20,218 bases of DNA from Anaerolineales bacterium UBA3905 (GTDB lineage Bacteria; Chloroflexota; Anaerolineae; Caldilineales; Caldilineaceae). The notes beneath the pieces are model-generated. The model did not search any database, was not told where the DNA came from, and worked only from the letters and a program-made list of their open reading frames with translations. The stretch lies in the NCBI GenBank assembly GCA_002391565.1, contig DGFH01000340.1, forward strand, positions 51,686-71,903. Direction: 5' to 3'. The position numbers and the translations under genes were made by a program. This document shows, in pieces, positions 1-10,999 of the stretch. Position 1 is the stretch's first letter, and every line of letters begins with the position of its first letter.

Positions 1-43
1 CCGCCTCGCTTGTTTTGTCGTTATATTTTATGGTCGGCAGGGG

Positions 44-3346
<3,303 letters not shown>

Positions 3347-3465
3347 AACTCACATTCCTGTCTGAACGGATCGATTGCTTCCGCTATTTGAACCATTTAT
3401 CATGAGCCATCGCTTGCTGCTTGTTGCTCGCCACCCGCTCTCGTCATCCACCATCTATACCTCCC

Positions 3466-3499
3466 AAAACAAAAAGCCCATCCTCTTGCGAGGACGGGC
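3466..3499 (-). terminator. Intrinsic terminator of the ileS T-box
   Basis: A 10-bp stem (3476-3485 with 3490-3499, one G-T pair) closes a 4-nt loop. On the minus strand it is followed by TTTTTGTTTT. It lies just downstream of the T-box sequence, so the antiterminator would compete with it. Confidence 0.92.
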
Positions 3500-3748
3500 C
3501 AGTCGGTCCGCGGTGCCACCTCGATTCCTGCCAGATTGCGGCAGGCGCTCTGCGCAAAGCCAGCCTGATGGCTGAGTTTGCCGTGAAGATAACGGTTCAC
3601 CAACCGGCGGCGCCTACTGGGTCATTCGTTCAGGCCGCTGCTCCGGAGGGATTTTCACTGTCGCAGGGTTCATCCGGCTTCCACCCTCCCGGACTCGCTG
3701 ACGAACGTTGCGGCAGTTACTCGTCTCCATCAACGCATGTAATTCATT
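3476..3748 (-). ncRNA. T-box riboswitch (tRNA-Ile sensing) in the ileS leader
   Basis: Read on the minus strand, the leader has a stem I region containing AGCGAG and GGTGGAAGCCGG-like conserved pieces. A specifier context GTGAAAATCCCTCC follows, whose ATC triplet (3650-3652) is an isoleucine codon, then stem II/III sequence and the T-box AGGTGGCACCGCGG (3508-3521). It ends in a terminator hairpin. In this family, uncharged tRNA pairs with the specifier and with the T-box bulge, which stabilises the antiterminator and lets transcription read into the synthetase gene. The leader is about 273 nt, normal for a transcriptional T-box. The 5' limit is the inferred transcription start. The element is secure; the exact specifier is a motif-based reading. 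Confidence 0.93.
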
Positions 3749-3754
3749 GGACGC

Positions 3755-3783
3755 AGTGTAACACGCCAGCAAGGCGGTGTCAA
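3755..3783 (-). promoter_or_regulatory. Sigma-70-type promoter for the T-box/ileS transcript
   Basis: On the minus strand a perfect -35 TTGACA (3778-3783) is separated by 17 bp from -10 TACACT (3755-3760). The predicted start near 3748 falls at the beginning of the T-box leader, which supports the call. Confidence 0.88.
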
Positions 3784-3872
3784 TCCAGAGCAAAAACAAA
3801 CCTTGAGAGCGCCCCCTTCCGCCTCTGTGTGATTGCGTTGTATCGCCCGGCGCAGCAATATCAAACTGGTCG

Positions 3873-5030
3873 CTAGATGACGTTGTACTCACGCACGTGT
3901 TGCGCGTCGGCAAAGCGACTGTAGCTTAGTTCGCTAATGTCGAGCGTATGCGCCTTGCCGTCGAGAATGATTTCGCTGAGCAGGAGGCCGGCGCCAGGGC
4001 CATGCATGAAGCCGTGCCCGGAGAAGCCGGTGATGACGTAATAGCCTGGGAGGGCAGGAATGGCGTCGATGATCGGGTGGGCGTCCGGCGTCACTTCGTA
4101 GAGGCCGGCCCAGTGTGCTGCACGTCCTGCGCGCGCCAGAATGGGCAGTCGCTGGATGGCTGCTTCCATGTGCGTCAATTCCCACGCCAGATCGACGCTT
4201 TCATCGAAGCCCGGCTGCTCGTGTGGATTGGACTGCCCGGTGAGCAACCCGGCCCCCTCGCGGTGGAAGTACAGACTCTGAGCAAAGTCGATGATGAAGG
4301 GGAAATCCGCTGGCATCTCCGGCAGCGCTGTCGTCGTCAACATCTGGCGGCGCAACGGCGTGACCGGCAAGGGAACGCCGGCCATCTCGCTCACGCGCGC
4401 CGACCAGGGGCCGGCGGCGTTGACAACCCCCTCACAGGCGATCTCACCCTCCCTGGTGACGACGCCCGTGATGCGGCCTTGCCCGGTAGAGATGCCGGTA
4501 ACCTCGATGCCGGTGTAGGCGCGCACGCCCAGGCGCTTCGCTGCATTGATGTAGCCCATGACAACGCTGTTCGGATCGGCCAGCCCGTCGTCGGCATGAA
4601 ATGTCCCGGCCAGGACATCATCGGCGGCCAGCAACGGTACGCGGCGACGCACCTCATCACCGTCGAGCCACTCTGTCGGCACGCCGAGGCTGTGTTGCAA
4701 CGCCACGTGGCGGCGGAAGGCGGCGACGTCGGCTTCGTTGGTCAACAAGAAAAGATAACCATCGCGCCGCAGCCCGATCGCCTGCCCCAGTTCGGCCTCG
4801 AAGCGATCCAACATGGGCAGGCTTAACAACGATAAGCGAATATTGATCGCAGTGGAAAATTGATAGCGGATGCCGCCTGCACATTTGCCGGTGGCGCCCA
4901 TGCCAAAGAAAGGTTGTCGTTCGAGCAGTACAACATCGGTGCAGCCGCGCCGCGCCAGGTGATAGGCCGTGCTGGCGCCCATCACACCGCCGCCGATGAT
5001 GACGATTTGAGCCGTTGTTGGTAGCGACAT
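3873..5030 (-). CDS. FAD-dependent amino-acid oxidoreductase (DAO/SoxB family)
   Basis: The 385-residue protein starts with a Rossmann dinucleotide-binding motif (IIGGGVMGAS, residues 11-20) and ends with the family-typical GFSGHGFMHGP segment (335-345). Length and both motifs match the DAO superfamily branch that includes sarcosine oxidase beta subunit, glycine oxidase and dimethylglycine oxidase-like enzymes, which oxidise C-N bonds of amino or N-methyl amino acids. The ATG at 5030 is chosen because the fold begins right after it. An upstream in-frame extension to 5138 would run through a repeat and into livF. The gene follows livF on the same strand, 82 nt away, so it may be the last gene of the transporter operon. 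Its substrate cannot be read from sequence. Confidence 0.9.
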   Translation of the reverse strand: MSLPTTAQIVIIGGGVMGASTAYHLARRGCTDVVLLERQPFFGMGATGKCAGGIRYQFSTAINIRLSLLSLPMLDRFEAELGQAIGLRRDGYLFLLTNEADVAAFRRHVALQHSLGVPTEWLDGDEVRRRVPLLAADDVLAGTFHADDGLADPNSVVMGYINAAKRLGVRAYTGIEVTGISTGQGRITGVVTREGEIACEGVVNAAGPWSARVSEMAGVPLPVTPLRRQMLTTTALPEMPADFPFIIDFAQSLYFHREGAGLLTGQSNPHEQPGFDESVDLAWELTHMEAAIQRLPILARAGRAAHWAGLYEVTPDAHPIIDAIPALPGYYVITGFSGHGFMHGPGAGLLLSEIILDGKAHTLDISELSYSRFADAQHVREYNVI

Positions 5031-5050
5031 AGGGAATAGGGATAAGTGTG

Positions 5051-5105
5051 TGAGATTGAGAGACGAGGAGATTGGAGCTTGCCAATCGCCCAATCTCCTC
5101 GTCTC
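5051..5105. repeat. Palindromic GGAGATTGG-family element between livF and oxidoreductase
   Basis: A perfect 16-bp inverted repeat, GAGACGAGGAGATTGG at 5060-5075 and its complement at 5090-5105, encloses a 14-nt loop. It ends 7 bp from the livF stop codon. The transcript would form a strong hairpin in the intercistronic region. No U-tract follows on either strand, so it is not an obvious terminator. Confidence 0.88.
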
Positions 5106-5112
5106 AGCGTTG

Positions 5113-5832
5113 CTACAGGCCGAGATATGCTGCAACAACCTTGGGGTCGTGAAGCATCTCTTGTGCGGTGCCGCTGATCGTGATGCGACCGGTTTCGAGG
5201 ACGTAAGCGCGGTCGGCGACCTGGAGCGCAGCCTGTGCGTTCTGTTCGACTAGCAGAATCGTCGTGCCGTGCTCCTCATTGAGGCGGCGGATGATGTTGA
5301 AAATCTCTTCCACGAGCAGTGGCGCCAACCCCATCGACGGTTCGTCGAGGAGCAAGATGTCGGGCTGCTGCATCAGACCACGCCCGATGGCAAGCATCTG
5401 CTGTTCACCGCCAGAAAGGGTGCCGCCCTTCTGTTCGATGCGCTCCAGCAGGCGGGGAAAGACTTGAAAGACCAGCTCGATGCGGCGCTTGAATTCGGCG
5501 TCGTTGCGCAGCAGGAACGCGCCCATCTCCAGATTTTCCAGCACCGTCAGCGCCGGAAAGACGCCGCGTCCCTCTGGCACATGACCGATGCCCCTCTCCA
5601 CAATCTTATGCGGCGGCGTCGATGTGATCGATTGACCATTGAGCCGGACATCCCCCTGGCGGGGGCGAAGCAGCCCGGAGATGGTGCGCAGCGTTGTACT
5701 CTTGCCGGCGCCGTTGCTGCCGATCAATGTGACGATCTCGCCTTTGCCGACGGTGAGCGAGACGCCCTTGAGAGCGTGAATCTTGCCGTAATAGGTATGG
5801 ACATCGGCGAGTTCCAAAACAGGTGTACTCAT
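5113..5832 (-). CDS. livF: Branched-chain amino acid ABC transporter ATP-binding protein LivF
   Basis: This is the cytoplasmic ATPase subunit of a LivFGHMK-type importer. It shows Walker A (GSNGAGKST), an EGRGVFPALTVLENLEMG stretch typical of LivF, the signature LSGGEQQ and Walker B (ILLLDEPSMGLAP) with a following H-loop region (LLVEQNAQ). The ATG at 5832 is preferred over a GTG at 5847 because it has GGAG about 9 nt upstream and the protein then begins as family members do. That gives 239 residues. It lies 29 nt after livG on the same strand, within the transporter operon. Confidence 0.96.
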   Translation of the reverse strand: MSTPVLELADVHTYYGKIHALKGVSLTVGKGEIVTLIGSNGAGKSTTLRTISGLLRPRQGDVRLNGQSITSTPPHKIVERGIGHVPEGRGVFPALTVLENLEMGAFLLRNDAEFKRRIELVFQVFPRLLERIEQKGGTLSGGEQQMLAIGRGLMQQPDILLLDEPSMGLAPLLVEEIFNIIRRLNEEHGTTILLVEQNAQAALQVADRAYVLETGRITISGTAQEMLHDPKVVAAYLGL

Positions 5833-5861
5833 GCACCCACTCTCCACTAATAGTGTGCACC

Positions 5862-6656
5862 TCAGTGCATCGAAATCGTCGTGCTCTCGGCGTGGCGACC
5901 GAGATAGGCCTCGATCACACGTTGATCTTTGCGCACTTCCGCTGGCGTACCCTCTGCAATCTTCTGACCGTAATCAATCACCGAAATGCGCTCCGAAATG
6001 CCCATCACGACCTTCATGTCGTGTTCGATGAGCACGACGGTGATGCCCAGGTCGTCGCGCAATTTGCGGAACAGCCGGGTGGCGGATTCGGTCTCCTGCG
6101 GGTTCATTCCTGCGGTTGGTTCGTCGAGCAGGATCAGTTTTGGTTTGGAGGCCAACGCGCGGGCGATCTCCACGCGGCGTTGTTGGCCGTAGGGCAGGTT
6201 GCGCGCCAGCTGATCGCCCAACCCGCGTGGCAGCCCAACATAAAGCAATAACCGCTGTGCTTCCTGGCGCGCTTCCTCCTCGGCTTGCTTGAAATGGCGT
6301 GTCCGCAAGACGGCGCCCCAGGCTGTGCTGGGCGTTCTGGTATGGGCGCCAACCAGAATGTTTTCGAGCACCGTCATGTTGTGGAAGAGGCGAATGTTCT
6401 GGAAGGTGCGACACATTCCTTGCGCAGTGATCCGATCCGGACGCATACCGACGATCGTTTGTCCATCGAAGCGAATATCCCCTTCTTCTGGCTTGTAGAT
6501 GCCGGTAATCGTGTTGAAAATGGTGGTTTTGCCTGCGCCGTTCGGCCCGATGACGCTGGAGATGCTGCCGGTCTCGATGCGCAGATCGACGGCGTTCACC
6601 GCCACCAACCCACCGAATCGTTTGGTGACTTTGGTAAGTTCAAGAATGACGCTCAT
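5862..6656 (-). CDS. livG: Branched-chain amino acid ABC transporter ATP-binding protein LivG
   Basis: The 264-residue protein is the second ATPase of the importer. It shows Walker A GPNGAGKTT (37-45), the Q-loop stretch RTFQNIRLF (83-91), the signature LPYGQQRRVEIARAL (154-168), Walker B LILLDEPTAGM (174-184) and an H-loop EHDM (211-214). The LPYGQQR form of the signature and the C-terminal IEAYLG ending are typical of LivG. It starts 27 nt after livM and should form a heterodimer with LivF on the membrane permeases. Confidence 0.97.
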   Translation of the reverse strand: MSVILELTKVTKRFGGLVAVNAVDLRIETGSISSVIGPNGAGKTTIFNTITGIYKPEEGDIRFDGQTIVGMRPDRITAQGMCRTFQNIRLFHNMTVLENILVGAHTRTPSTAWGAVLRTRHFKQAEEEARQEAQRLLLYVGLPRGLGDQLARNLPYGQQRRVEIARALASKPKLILLDEPTAGMNPQETESATRLFRKLRDDLGITVVLIEHDMKVVMGISERISVIDYGQKIAEGTPAEVRKDQRVIEAYLGRHAESTTISMH

Positions 6657-6683
6657 TGCTCTGCTCCCTGTGTGCGCCCCTGG

Positions 6684-8087
6684 CTAGTCGGCCAGCTTTT
6701 CATCCGGCGCAAGGTCTCCTTCAAGCTCAGCATCAGGGATTGCCTCCCCTTCTTCTTCGTGTAGTTCCAGACGGGCGCGCTCGGCCGGCACCATGCCTTC
6801 AGGACGGAAGATCATCATCAAGATCAGCAACAGGCCGAAAAAGAAGCGTTGATAGCGCGCCGGGTCGAGTTGCGTCGGCAGCTCTTTCCAGGGGATGCCC
6901 AACAATGGGATCAAATCCGGGCCCTGGCGCAAGCTGCTAAGTTGTAGCGACAACGACTGTAAGATGTCGATGTTGAGCAGGGTGACCACCGCTGCGCCCA
7001 TCACCACGCCGGGGATGCTGCCCAGCCCACCCAGAATGACCATTACCAGGATGCTGATCGACGCCGTGAGTGAAAAGGTCTCTGGGCTGACAAAGGTGCG
7101 GTTGGCCGCGTAGAGCACGCCCATCGCCCCCGAGAAGGCGGCGCCGATGGCAAAAGCGGTTAGTTTGGTGCGGCGCAAGGGGACGCCCATCGCCACGGCG
7201 GCCACATCGTCTTCACGGATCGCCGTCCAGGAACGCCCCAGTTTGGAGCGATCCAGACGTCGCGCAATGATAATCGTGAAACCGAGAATCAACAGCCCCA
7301 AAAAATAGAAGAAGAAGCCATAGACGTCGTTGGCGTTGATGGGTCTCCCTGCCCAGCGCGACAACGTTGCCAGCAACTCCGGGCTGGTCAGGAACTCAGG
7401 TAGTGGAGGGCGCTGGATCGGGGTGATGCCCTGCGGCCCGTTTGTCAAGTTGATCGGTTTGTCCAGGTTGTTGGCAAGCACACGGATCACTTCGCCAAAA
7501 CCGAGGGTGACGATTGCCAGATAATCGCCGCGCAGCCGCAGCACAGGGAAACCCAGAATGATACCCATGCCAGCGGCAGCCAGAATTCCAAGCGGAATGA
7601 AAAGCCAGAACCACCACGCTGCAAAGGGAAAGGTTGCATAGACCGTGAATGTGCCGGGCGGTTCATCGACATGCCAGATTTGCTGCGACCCAAAAAACGC
7701 CCAAAGGTATGCACCGACGGCAAAAAAGGCGATGTAACCCAGATCGAGCAACCCGGCAAAACCTACCACAACATTCAACCCCAGGGCCAGGGTTGCAAAG
7801 ACCGCCACCTGGAAGCCGATCTCCAACAAGAAGGGGTTGCGCAGGCCAATAGCGGGCACCACCATCAATACGAGCATGGCGCCCAGGAGAAACTTGACGG
7901 CGGGGCGTTGAGGGATGAAATAGATCAACGCCAGTGCGCTGAACAACAGCAAGCGGCCCAGCAGCGAACGCGGGTCAAGCGTTAAGACGTAGGTGACGCC
8001 GACAGCATAGAGCAATGCCAGTAGGGCGCCAAACGGCCCGCTGAAGATCTGCAAAAATCGATTTGTCGATGTGGCTTGTGCGCTCAT
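6684..8087 (-). CDS. livM: Branched-chain amino acid ABC transporter permease LivM
   Basis: This is a 467-residue multi-pass inner-membrane permease. Family marks are GFAGLLDLGYIAFFAVGAY in the first conserved helix pair, LRLRGDYLAIVTLGFGEVIRV, the LTNGPQGI motif and an IREDDVAAVAMG coupling segment that contacts the ATPase. Additional hydrophobic helices precede the conserved core, which is common in LivM. The C-terminal tail after PEGMVPAERAR is acidic and Glu-rich. The ATG at 8087 has an AGGGGGA ribosome site at normal spacing, and livH ends only 10 nt upstream. Confidence 0.96.
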   Translation of the reverse strand: MSAQATSTNRFLQIFSGPFGALLALLYAVGVTYVLTLDPRSLLGRLLLFSALALIYFIPQRPAVKFLLGAMLVLMVVPAIGLRNPFLLEIGFQVAVFATLALGLNVVVGFAGLLDLGYIAFFAVGAYLWAFFGSQQIWHVDEPPGTFTVYATFPFAAWWFWLFIPLGILAAAGMGIILGFPVLRLRGDYLAIVTLGFGEVIRVLANNLDKPINLTNGPQGITPIQRPPLPEFLTSPELLATLSRWAGRPINANDVYGFFFYFLGLLILGFTIIIARRLDRSKLGRSWTAIREDDVAAVAMGVPLRRTKLTAFAIGAAFSGAMGVLYAANRTFVSPETFSLTASISILVMVILGGLGSIPGVVMGAAVVTLLNIDILQSLSLQLSSLRQGPDLIPLLGIPWKELPTQLDPARYQRFFFGLLLILMMIFRPEGMVPAERARLELHEEEGEAIPDAELEGDLAPDEKLAD

Positions 8088-8097
8088 CAGCTTCCCC

Positions 8098-9246
8098 CTA
8101 CGCTTTCTGCGTTGTCTTGCCGCCCAACAGACCCTGCGGTCGGAAAATCAAGACCAGGATCAGGATGCCAAAAGCAAAGATGTCTTTGTATTCTGCGCCA
8201 AACGCACCCCTGGAGAAAATGCTGAAATAGGCGGCGGAAAAGGATTCCAGCAGCCCCAGCACCATGCCACCCAACATGGCACCGACGATGCTGCCAATAC
8301 CACCCAGAACCGCAGCGGTAAAGGCTTTCAGGCCGGGAATGAAGCCCATGTAGGGATCGACGCGGGTGAAGCGGAACGCCCACAGCACGCCCGCAGCCCC
8401 GCCCAACGCGCCACCGATCAAAAAGGTTAGCGCAATAATGCGATTGACATCGATGCCCATCAGCGCCGCCGTCTTTTGATCCTGCGCCACAGAGCGGATC
8501 GCTTTGCCCAGGCGCGTGGCATTGACCAGGTAGTTCAGCGCCACCAGCATCACTACACCAAAGGCGATGAGCATGATCGCTTTGTATTGAATTGCCACAT
8601 CAATGGGGCGGCCGTTCATATCAACCGTAAAGAGCGTCAGCCGCTGGGCAAAGGGGCCAAATTCGGGAAAGGTGCGGTAGAAGTCGCCATTGATGGCGCT
8701 TTGTAAAAAGCGCATCGTATCTTGCAATAGGAACGAAACGCCGATGGCGGCAATCAACGGCACAAGGCGCGGCGCGCCCCGCAAGGGGCGATATGCCAGA
8801 CGTTCAGTCGTAACCGCCAGACTGCCAGCCACCACCATGCCCAGCAGCACTGCCAGCGTGATCCAGACCAGCGCTAACCCAAGTTCAGCCGTTTTCAGCA
8901 TCCCTTGCGCATTCAGCCAGATCAACAACTCGACGCCGGCAAACGCGCCAAACATCACAAATTCACCGTGCGCAAAATTGATAAACTCCAGCACGCCGTA
9001 GACCATCGTGTAGCCCATGGCGATGATTGCGTACATGAAACCAAGTGTGATGCCATCAATCAACACCTGCGGCAACAATACAAGCGTTGTTTGCAGAATG
9101 TCGATATCTATGCGTGTGGGGCGCAAGAGCACCGCCAGGAGCAGTGTAATCGCCGAAATGACAACCGCGCTTCCAGCGATAAAGATCAGCAGCTGCCCCA
9201 ACGGGCGCAGAATTTCTTTGAAAGGATTGACTCTACGCAGGTGCAT
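8098..9246 (-). CDS. livH: Branched-chain amino acid ABC transporter permease LivH
   Basis: This is a 382-residue inner-membrane permease that should pair with LivM. The conserved LivH core is visible: DGITLGFMYAIIAMGYTMVYG followed by INFAHGEFVMFGA, then ATRLGKAIRSVAQDQKTAALMGID as the ATPase-coupling loop, and a C-terminal IFRPQGLLG. An N-terminal hydrophobic helix of about 60 residues precedes the core, making it longer than compact LivH proteins near 300 residues. The ATG at 9246 has GAGGAG five bases upstream. It is separated from the binding-protein gene by 134 nt that contain a stem-loop. Confidence 0.96.
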   Translation of the reverse strand: MHLRRVNPFKEILRPLGQLLIFIAGSAVVISAITLLLAVLLRPTRIDIDILQTTLVLLPQVLIDGITLGFMYAIIAMGYTMVYGVLEFINFAHGEFVMFGAFAGVELLIWLNAQGMLKTAELGLALVWITLAVLLGMVVAGSLAVTTERLAYRPLRGAPRLVPLIAAIGVSFLLQDTMRFLQSAINGDFYRTFPEFGPFAQRLTLFTVDMNGRPIDVAIQYKAIMLIAFGVVMLVALNYLVNATRLGKAIRSVAQDQKTAALMGIDVNRIIALTFLIGGALGGAAGVLWAFRFTRVDPYMGFIPGLKAFTAAVLGGIGSIVGAMLGGMVLGLLESFSAAYFSIFSRGAFGAEYKDIFAFGILILVLIFRPQGLLGGKTTQKA

Positions 9247-9310
9247 GACGACTCCTCACAGGTTTGCCTGAGGACAGATGTAGTCGTTTTCGGCCGGTGG
9301 TGGATAGAGA

Positions 9311-9355
9311 GACGGTGCAGGTTGCTGTCTCTTCAACGTCACAACCTGCACCGTC
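9311..9355 (-). promoter_or_regulatory. Intercistronic stem-loop between binding-protein gene and livH
   Basis: A perfect 14-bp inverted repeat (9311-9324 GACGGTGCAGGTTG and its complement at 9342-9355) with a 17-nt loop follows the binding-protein stop codon. There is no clear U-tract on the minus strand. Hairpins at this position commonly stabilise the binding-protein message or cause partial termination, giving more binding protein than permease; that role here is inferred. Confidence 0.75.
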
Positions 9356-9380
9356 CTCATACGAATCTAAACAGGAGAAA

Positions 9381-10679
9381 TTAGTTGGAAGCAGGCGCCG
9401 GAATGTCGAGCACCTTCACAACTTCTGCCGCACCCCACTCAGCCGGGTCCGAGGACTTGACCTGCTTGACGAAGTATTGCGCCACGGTCAGGTCGCCAAT
9501 CTCGTTGAATGTCTTCATGCCGGTGATGCCGTCGTAGTCGGCCGTGGCGCGCACGGCGGCCGCCACCTGCGCCCGCGATGGTAGGGCGCCGCCATTTGCT
9601 TCAACCGCAGCCGCAATGCCATTGAGACAGATGTTCATGGCGTCGAAGCCCTCAGCCGCATACGGCTGCACCTGTTCGCCAAAGCGCGCCTCGTAGTCCG
9701 CAATGAACTGCTTCGCCTTGGGGAAGAGGCTCAACGGACCAGCCGTCGTCGTGAAGTACATGTCTTTAACATAGTCGCCCGCCAGATTCGCCATCTCGGA
9801 GCTGTCCAGGCCATCCGGGCCGAGGAATTGCGCCGTGATGCCCTTCTCTCGCATTTGCTTGAGGATCAGGCCACCCTGGCTGTAAATGCCGCCAAAGTAG
9901 ACCAGATCGGGGTTGGCCGCCAGGATCGGCGTCAACACGCTGTCGAAGTTCGCCTGCTCTTCGGTGCCCTCGAAGCCGAGCACGTTCATGCCCAGCTCCT
10001 CGGCCTTCTGACGGAAGAACTCAGCAATGCCCTGCCCATAGGCCGTCTTGTCGTGCAAGATATAGACGCTCTTCACACCCATCTCTGTGTTGGCGAATTC
10101 GGCGCCCACCACACCTTGCACGTCATCACGCCCAACAATGCGGTTGACTTCCGGGTAGCCACGCGTGGTGATCAGCGGGTTGGTGTTGGCCGGCGAGACC
10201 ATTGCCAGCTGTGCATTGTGATATTCCTCTGAGCTGGGGATCGCCACACCGCTGTTCAGGTGACCGACCAGACAAAGCACGGCCGGGTCGCCCACGATCT
10301 GCTTGGCGTTGGCAACGCCCGTGTCCGGCGTGGCCTGATCGTCAAAAGGCGCCAGTTCGACGGTGAAGCCCATCTCTTGCAGCTTGGCGCTATTTTGCTC
10401 CAGCGCCAACTGCGCCCCGTTCTTGATGGCGGTGCCCAACACAGACTGGGGGCCACTCAACGGTGACTGAGTGGCGACCTTGATCACCGTGCCGCTGGCG
10501 GCCGGCGCCGCTTCTCCGGCAGCCGGTTCTTCGGCGGGCGGTTCCGTAGCAGCAGCGTCGGCGGCGGGCGCTTCCGTCGCTGCTGGCGCTGGCGCAGAGG
10601 GTTCAGGCGCCGGTGCGCAAGCAGAAACCACCATCGCCAGAATGAGCAACAGTGCAAGCGATACAGTTCTCATACGCAT
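9381..10679 (-). CDS. livK: Branched-chain amino acid ABC transporter substrate-binding lipoprotein
   Basis: The 432-residue protein is the extracytoplasmic receptor of the importer. It begins with a lipoprotein signal peptide whose lipobox is VSAC, with the lipidated Cys at residue 21. An Ala/Pro/Glu-rich linker of about 40 residues follows, and the Peripla_BP_6-type domain begins near residue 62 (TVIKVATQSPLSGPQS). The domain contains the family-typical YGQGIAEFFRQKAEELG hinge region. It is the first gene of the operon, downstream of a consensus promoter and a long leader. AAGGAGA lies about 10 nt before the ATG; a second ATG two codons later is possible. Family assignment is strong, but specificity for Leu/Ile/Val versus other amino acids or amides is not determined. 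Confidence 0.95.
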   Translation of the reverse strand: MRMRTVSLALLLILAMVVSACAPAPEPSAPAPAATEAPAADAAATEPPAEEPAAGEAAPAASGTVIKVATQSPLSGPQSVLGTAIKNGAQLALEQNSAKLQEMGFTVELAPFDDQATPDTGVANAKQIVGDPAVLCLVGHLNSGVAIPSSEEYHNAQLAMVSPANTNPLITTRGYPEVNRIVGRDDVQGVVGAEFANTEMGVKSVYILHDKTAYGQGIAEFFRQKAEELGMNVLGFEGTEEQANFDSVLTPILAANPDLVYFGGIYSQGGLILKQMREKGITAQFLGPDGLDSSEMANLAGDYVKDMYFTTTAGPLSLFPKAKQFIADYEARFGEQVQPYAAEGFDAMNICLNGIAAAVEANGGALPSRAQVAAAVRATADYDGITGMKTFNEIGDLTVAQYFVKQVKSSDPAEWGAAEVVKVLDIPAPASN

Positions 10680-10761
10680 AATCTCGTTCTCTCCTTGTAC
10701 AAGTGATGACGAATCTTGACTCGAACAGTCGAATGCTTGAGCAAACTACAGCATCTATCTC

Positions 10762-10789
10762 CAACAGCGATGGGAGGTCATCTCTGTTG
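10762..10789 (-). promoter_or_regulatory. Hairpin in the liv operon 5' leader
   Basis: Within the roughly 215-nt leader of the transporter operon, CAACAG-A-GATG pairs with CATC-G-CTGTTG around the loop ACCTCC on the minus strand. That is 10 bp interrupted by one mismatch. The loop CTCC is complementary to GGAG of the ribosome site near 10691-10696. A regulatory role is only a suggestion. Confidence 0.45.
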
Positions 10790-10900
10790 AGCACGATTCA
10801 TCTCTTAGCTTCATTGACGCAGCGGTAGAGTCTATCCTGGCAAGGCGCCTGGCTATACGGAGGAAGCATAGATTATGTTGGTTTCTTGCCAGCGCAAGGG

Positions 10901-10929
10901 ATTATAGGTGACGGTTTTTCATTTGTCAA
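10901..10929 (-). promoter_or_regulatory. Consensus sigma-70 promoter of the liv operon
   Basis: On the minus strand TTGACA (10924-10929) and TATAAT (10901-10906), both perfect, are spaced by exactly 17 bp. Predicted initiation near 10894 leaves a leader of about 215 nt before the binding-protein ATG. Such a perfect match suggests strong basal expression unless the leader is regulated. Confidence 0.88.
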
Positions 10930-10982
10930 TCAGCGTAAATTGTCGCGGAAACAATTCGGACTTCGGTCACCCTTCACACCTG

Positions 10983-10991
10983 TGATATACT
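10983..10991 (+). promoter_or_regulatory. Extended -10 promoter for the coaE cluster
   Basis: TGATATACT is an extended -10 element (TG, one base, TATACT). No good -35 is seen at the right distance. The predicted start, about 10997-11000, coincides with the GTG start codon of coaE, suggesting a leaderless message. It is divergent from the liv promoter about 55 bp upstream. Confidence 0.6.
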
Positions 10992-10999
10992 ATTCGCTT

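Noticed and set aside
3614..3913. 99-codon minus-strand frame upstream of ileS
   Set aside because: It runs across the ileS promoter and T-box RNA; the conserved signal there is RNA, not protein.
5031..5138. N-terminal extension of the FAD oxidoreductase to 5138
   Set aside because: The extra 36 codons run through the palindromic repeat and overlap livF, while the FAD motif starts right after the ATG at 5030.
10603..10794. GTG-initiated upstream frame in the liv leader
   Set aside because: It has no ribosome site, runs out of frame into the binding-protein gene, and encodes no branched-chain-rich leader peptide.
10825..10875. Short ATG frame in the liv leader as an attenuation peptide
   Set aside because: The roughly 22-codon peptide is not enriched in Leu, Ile or Val, has no ribosome site, and no terminator pair follows it.
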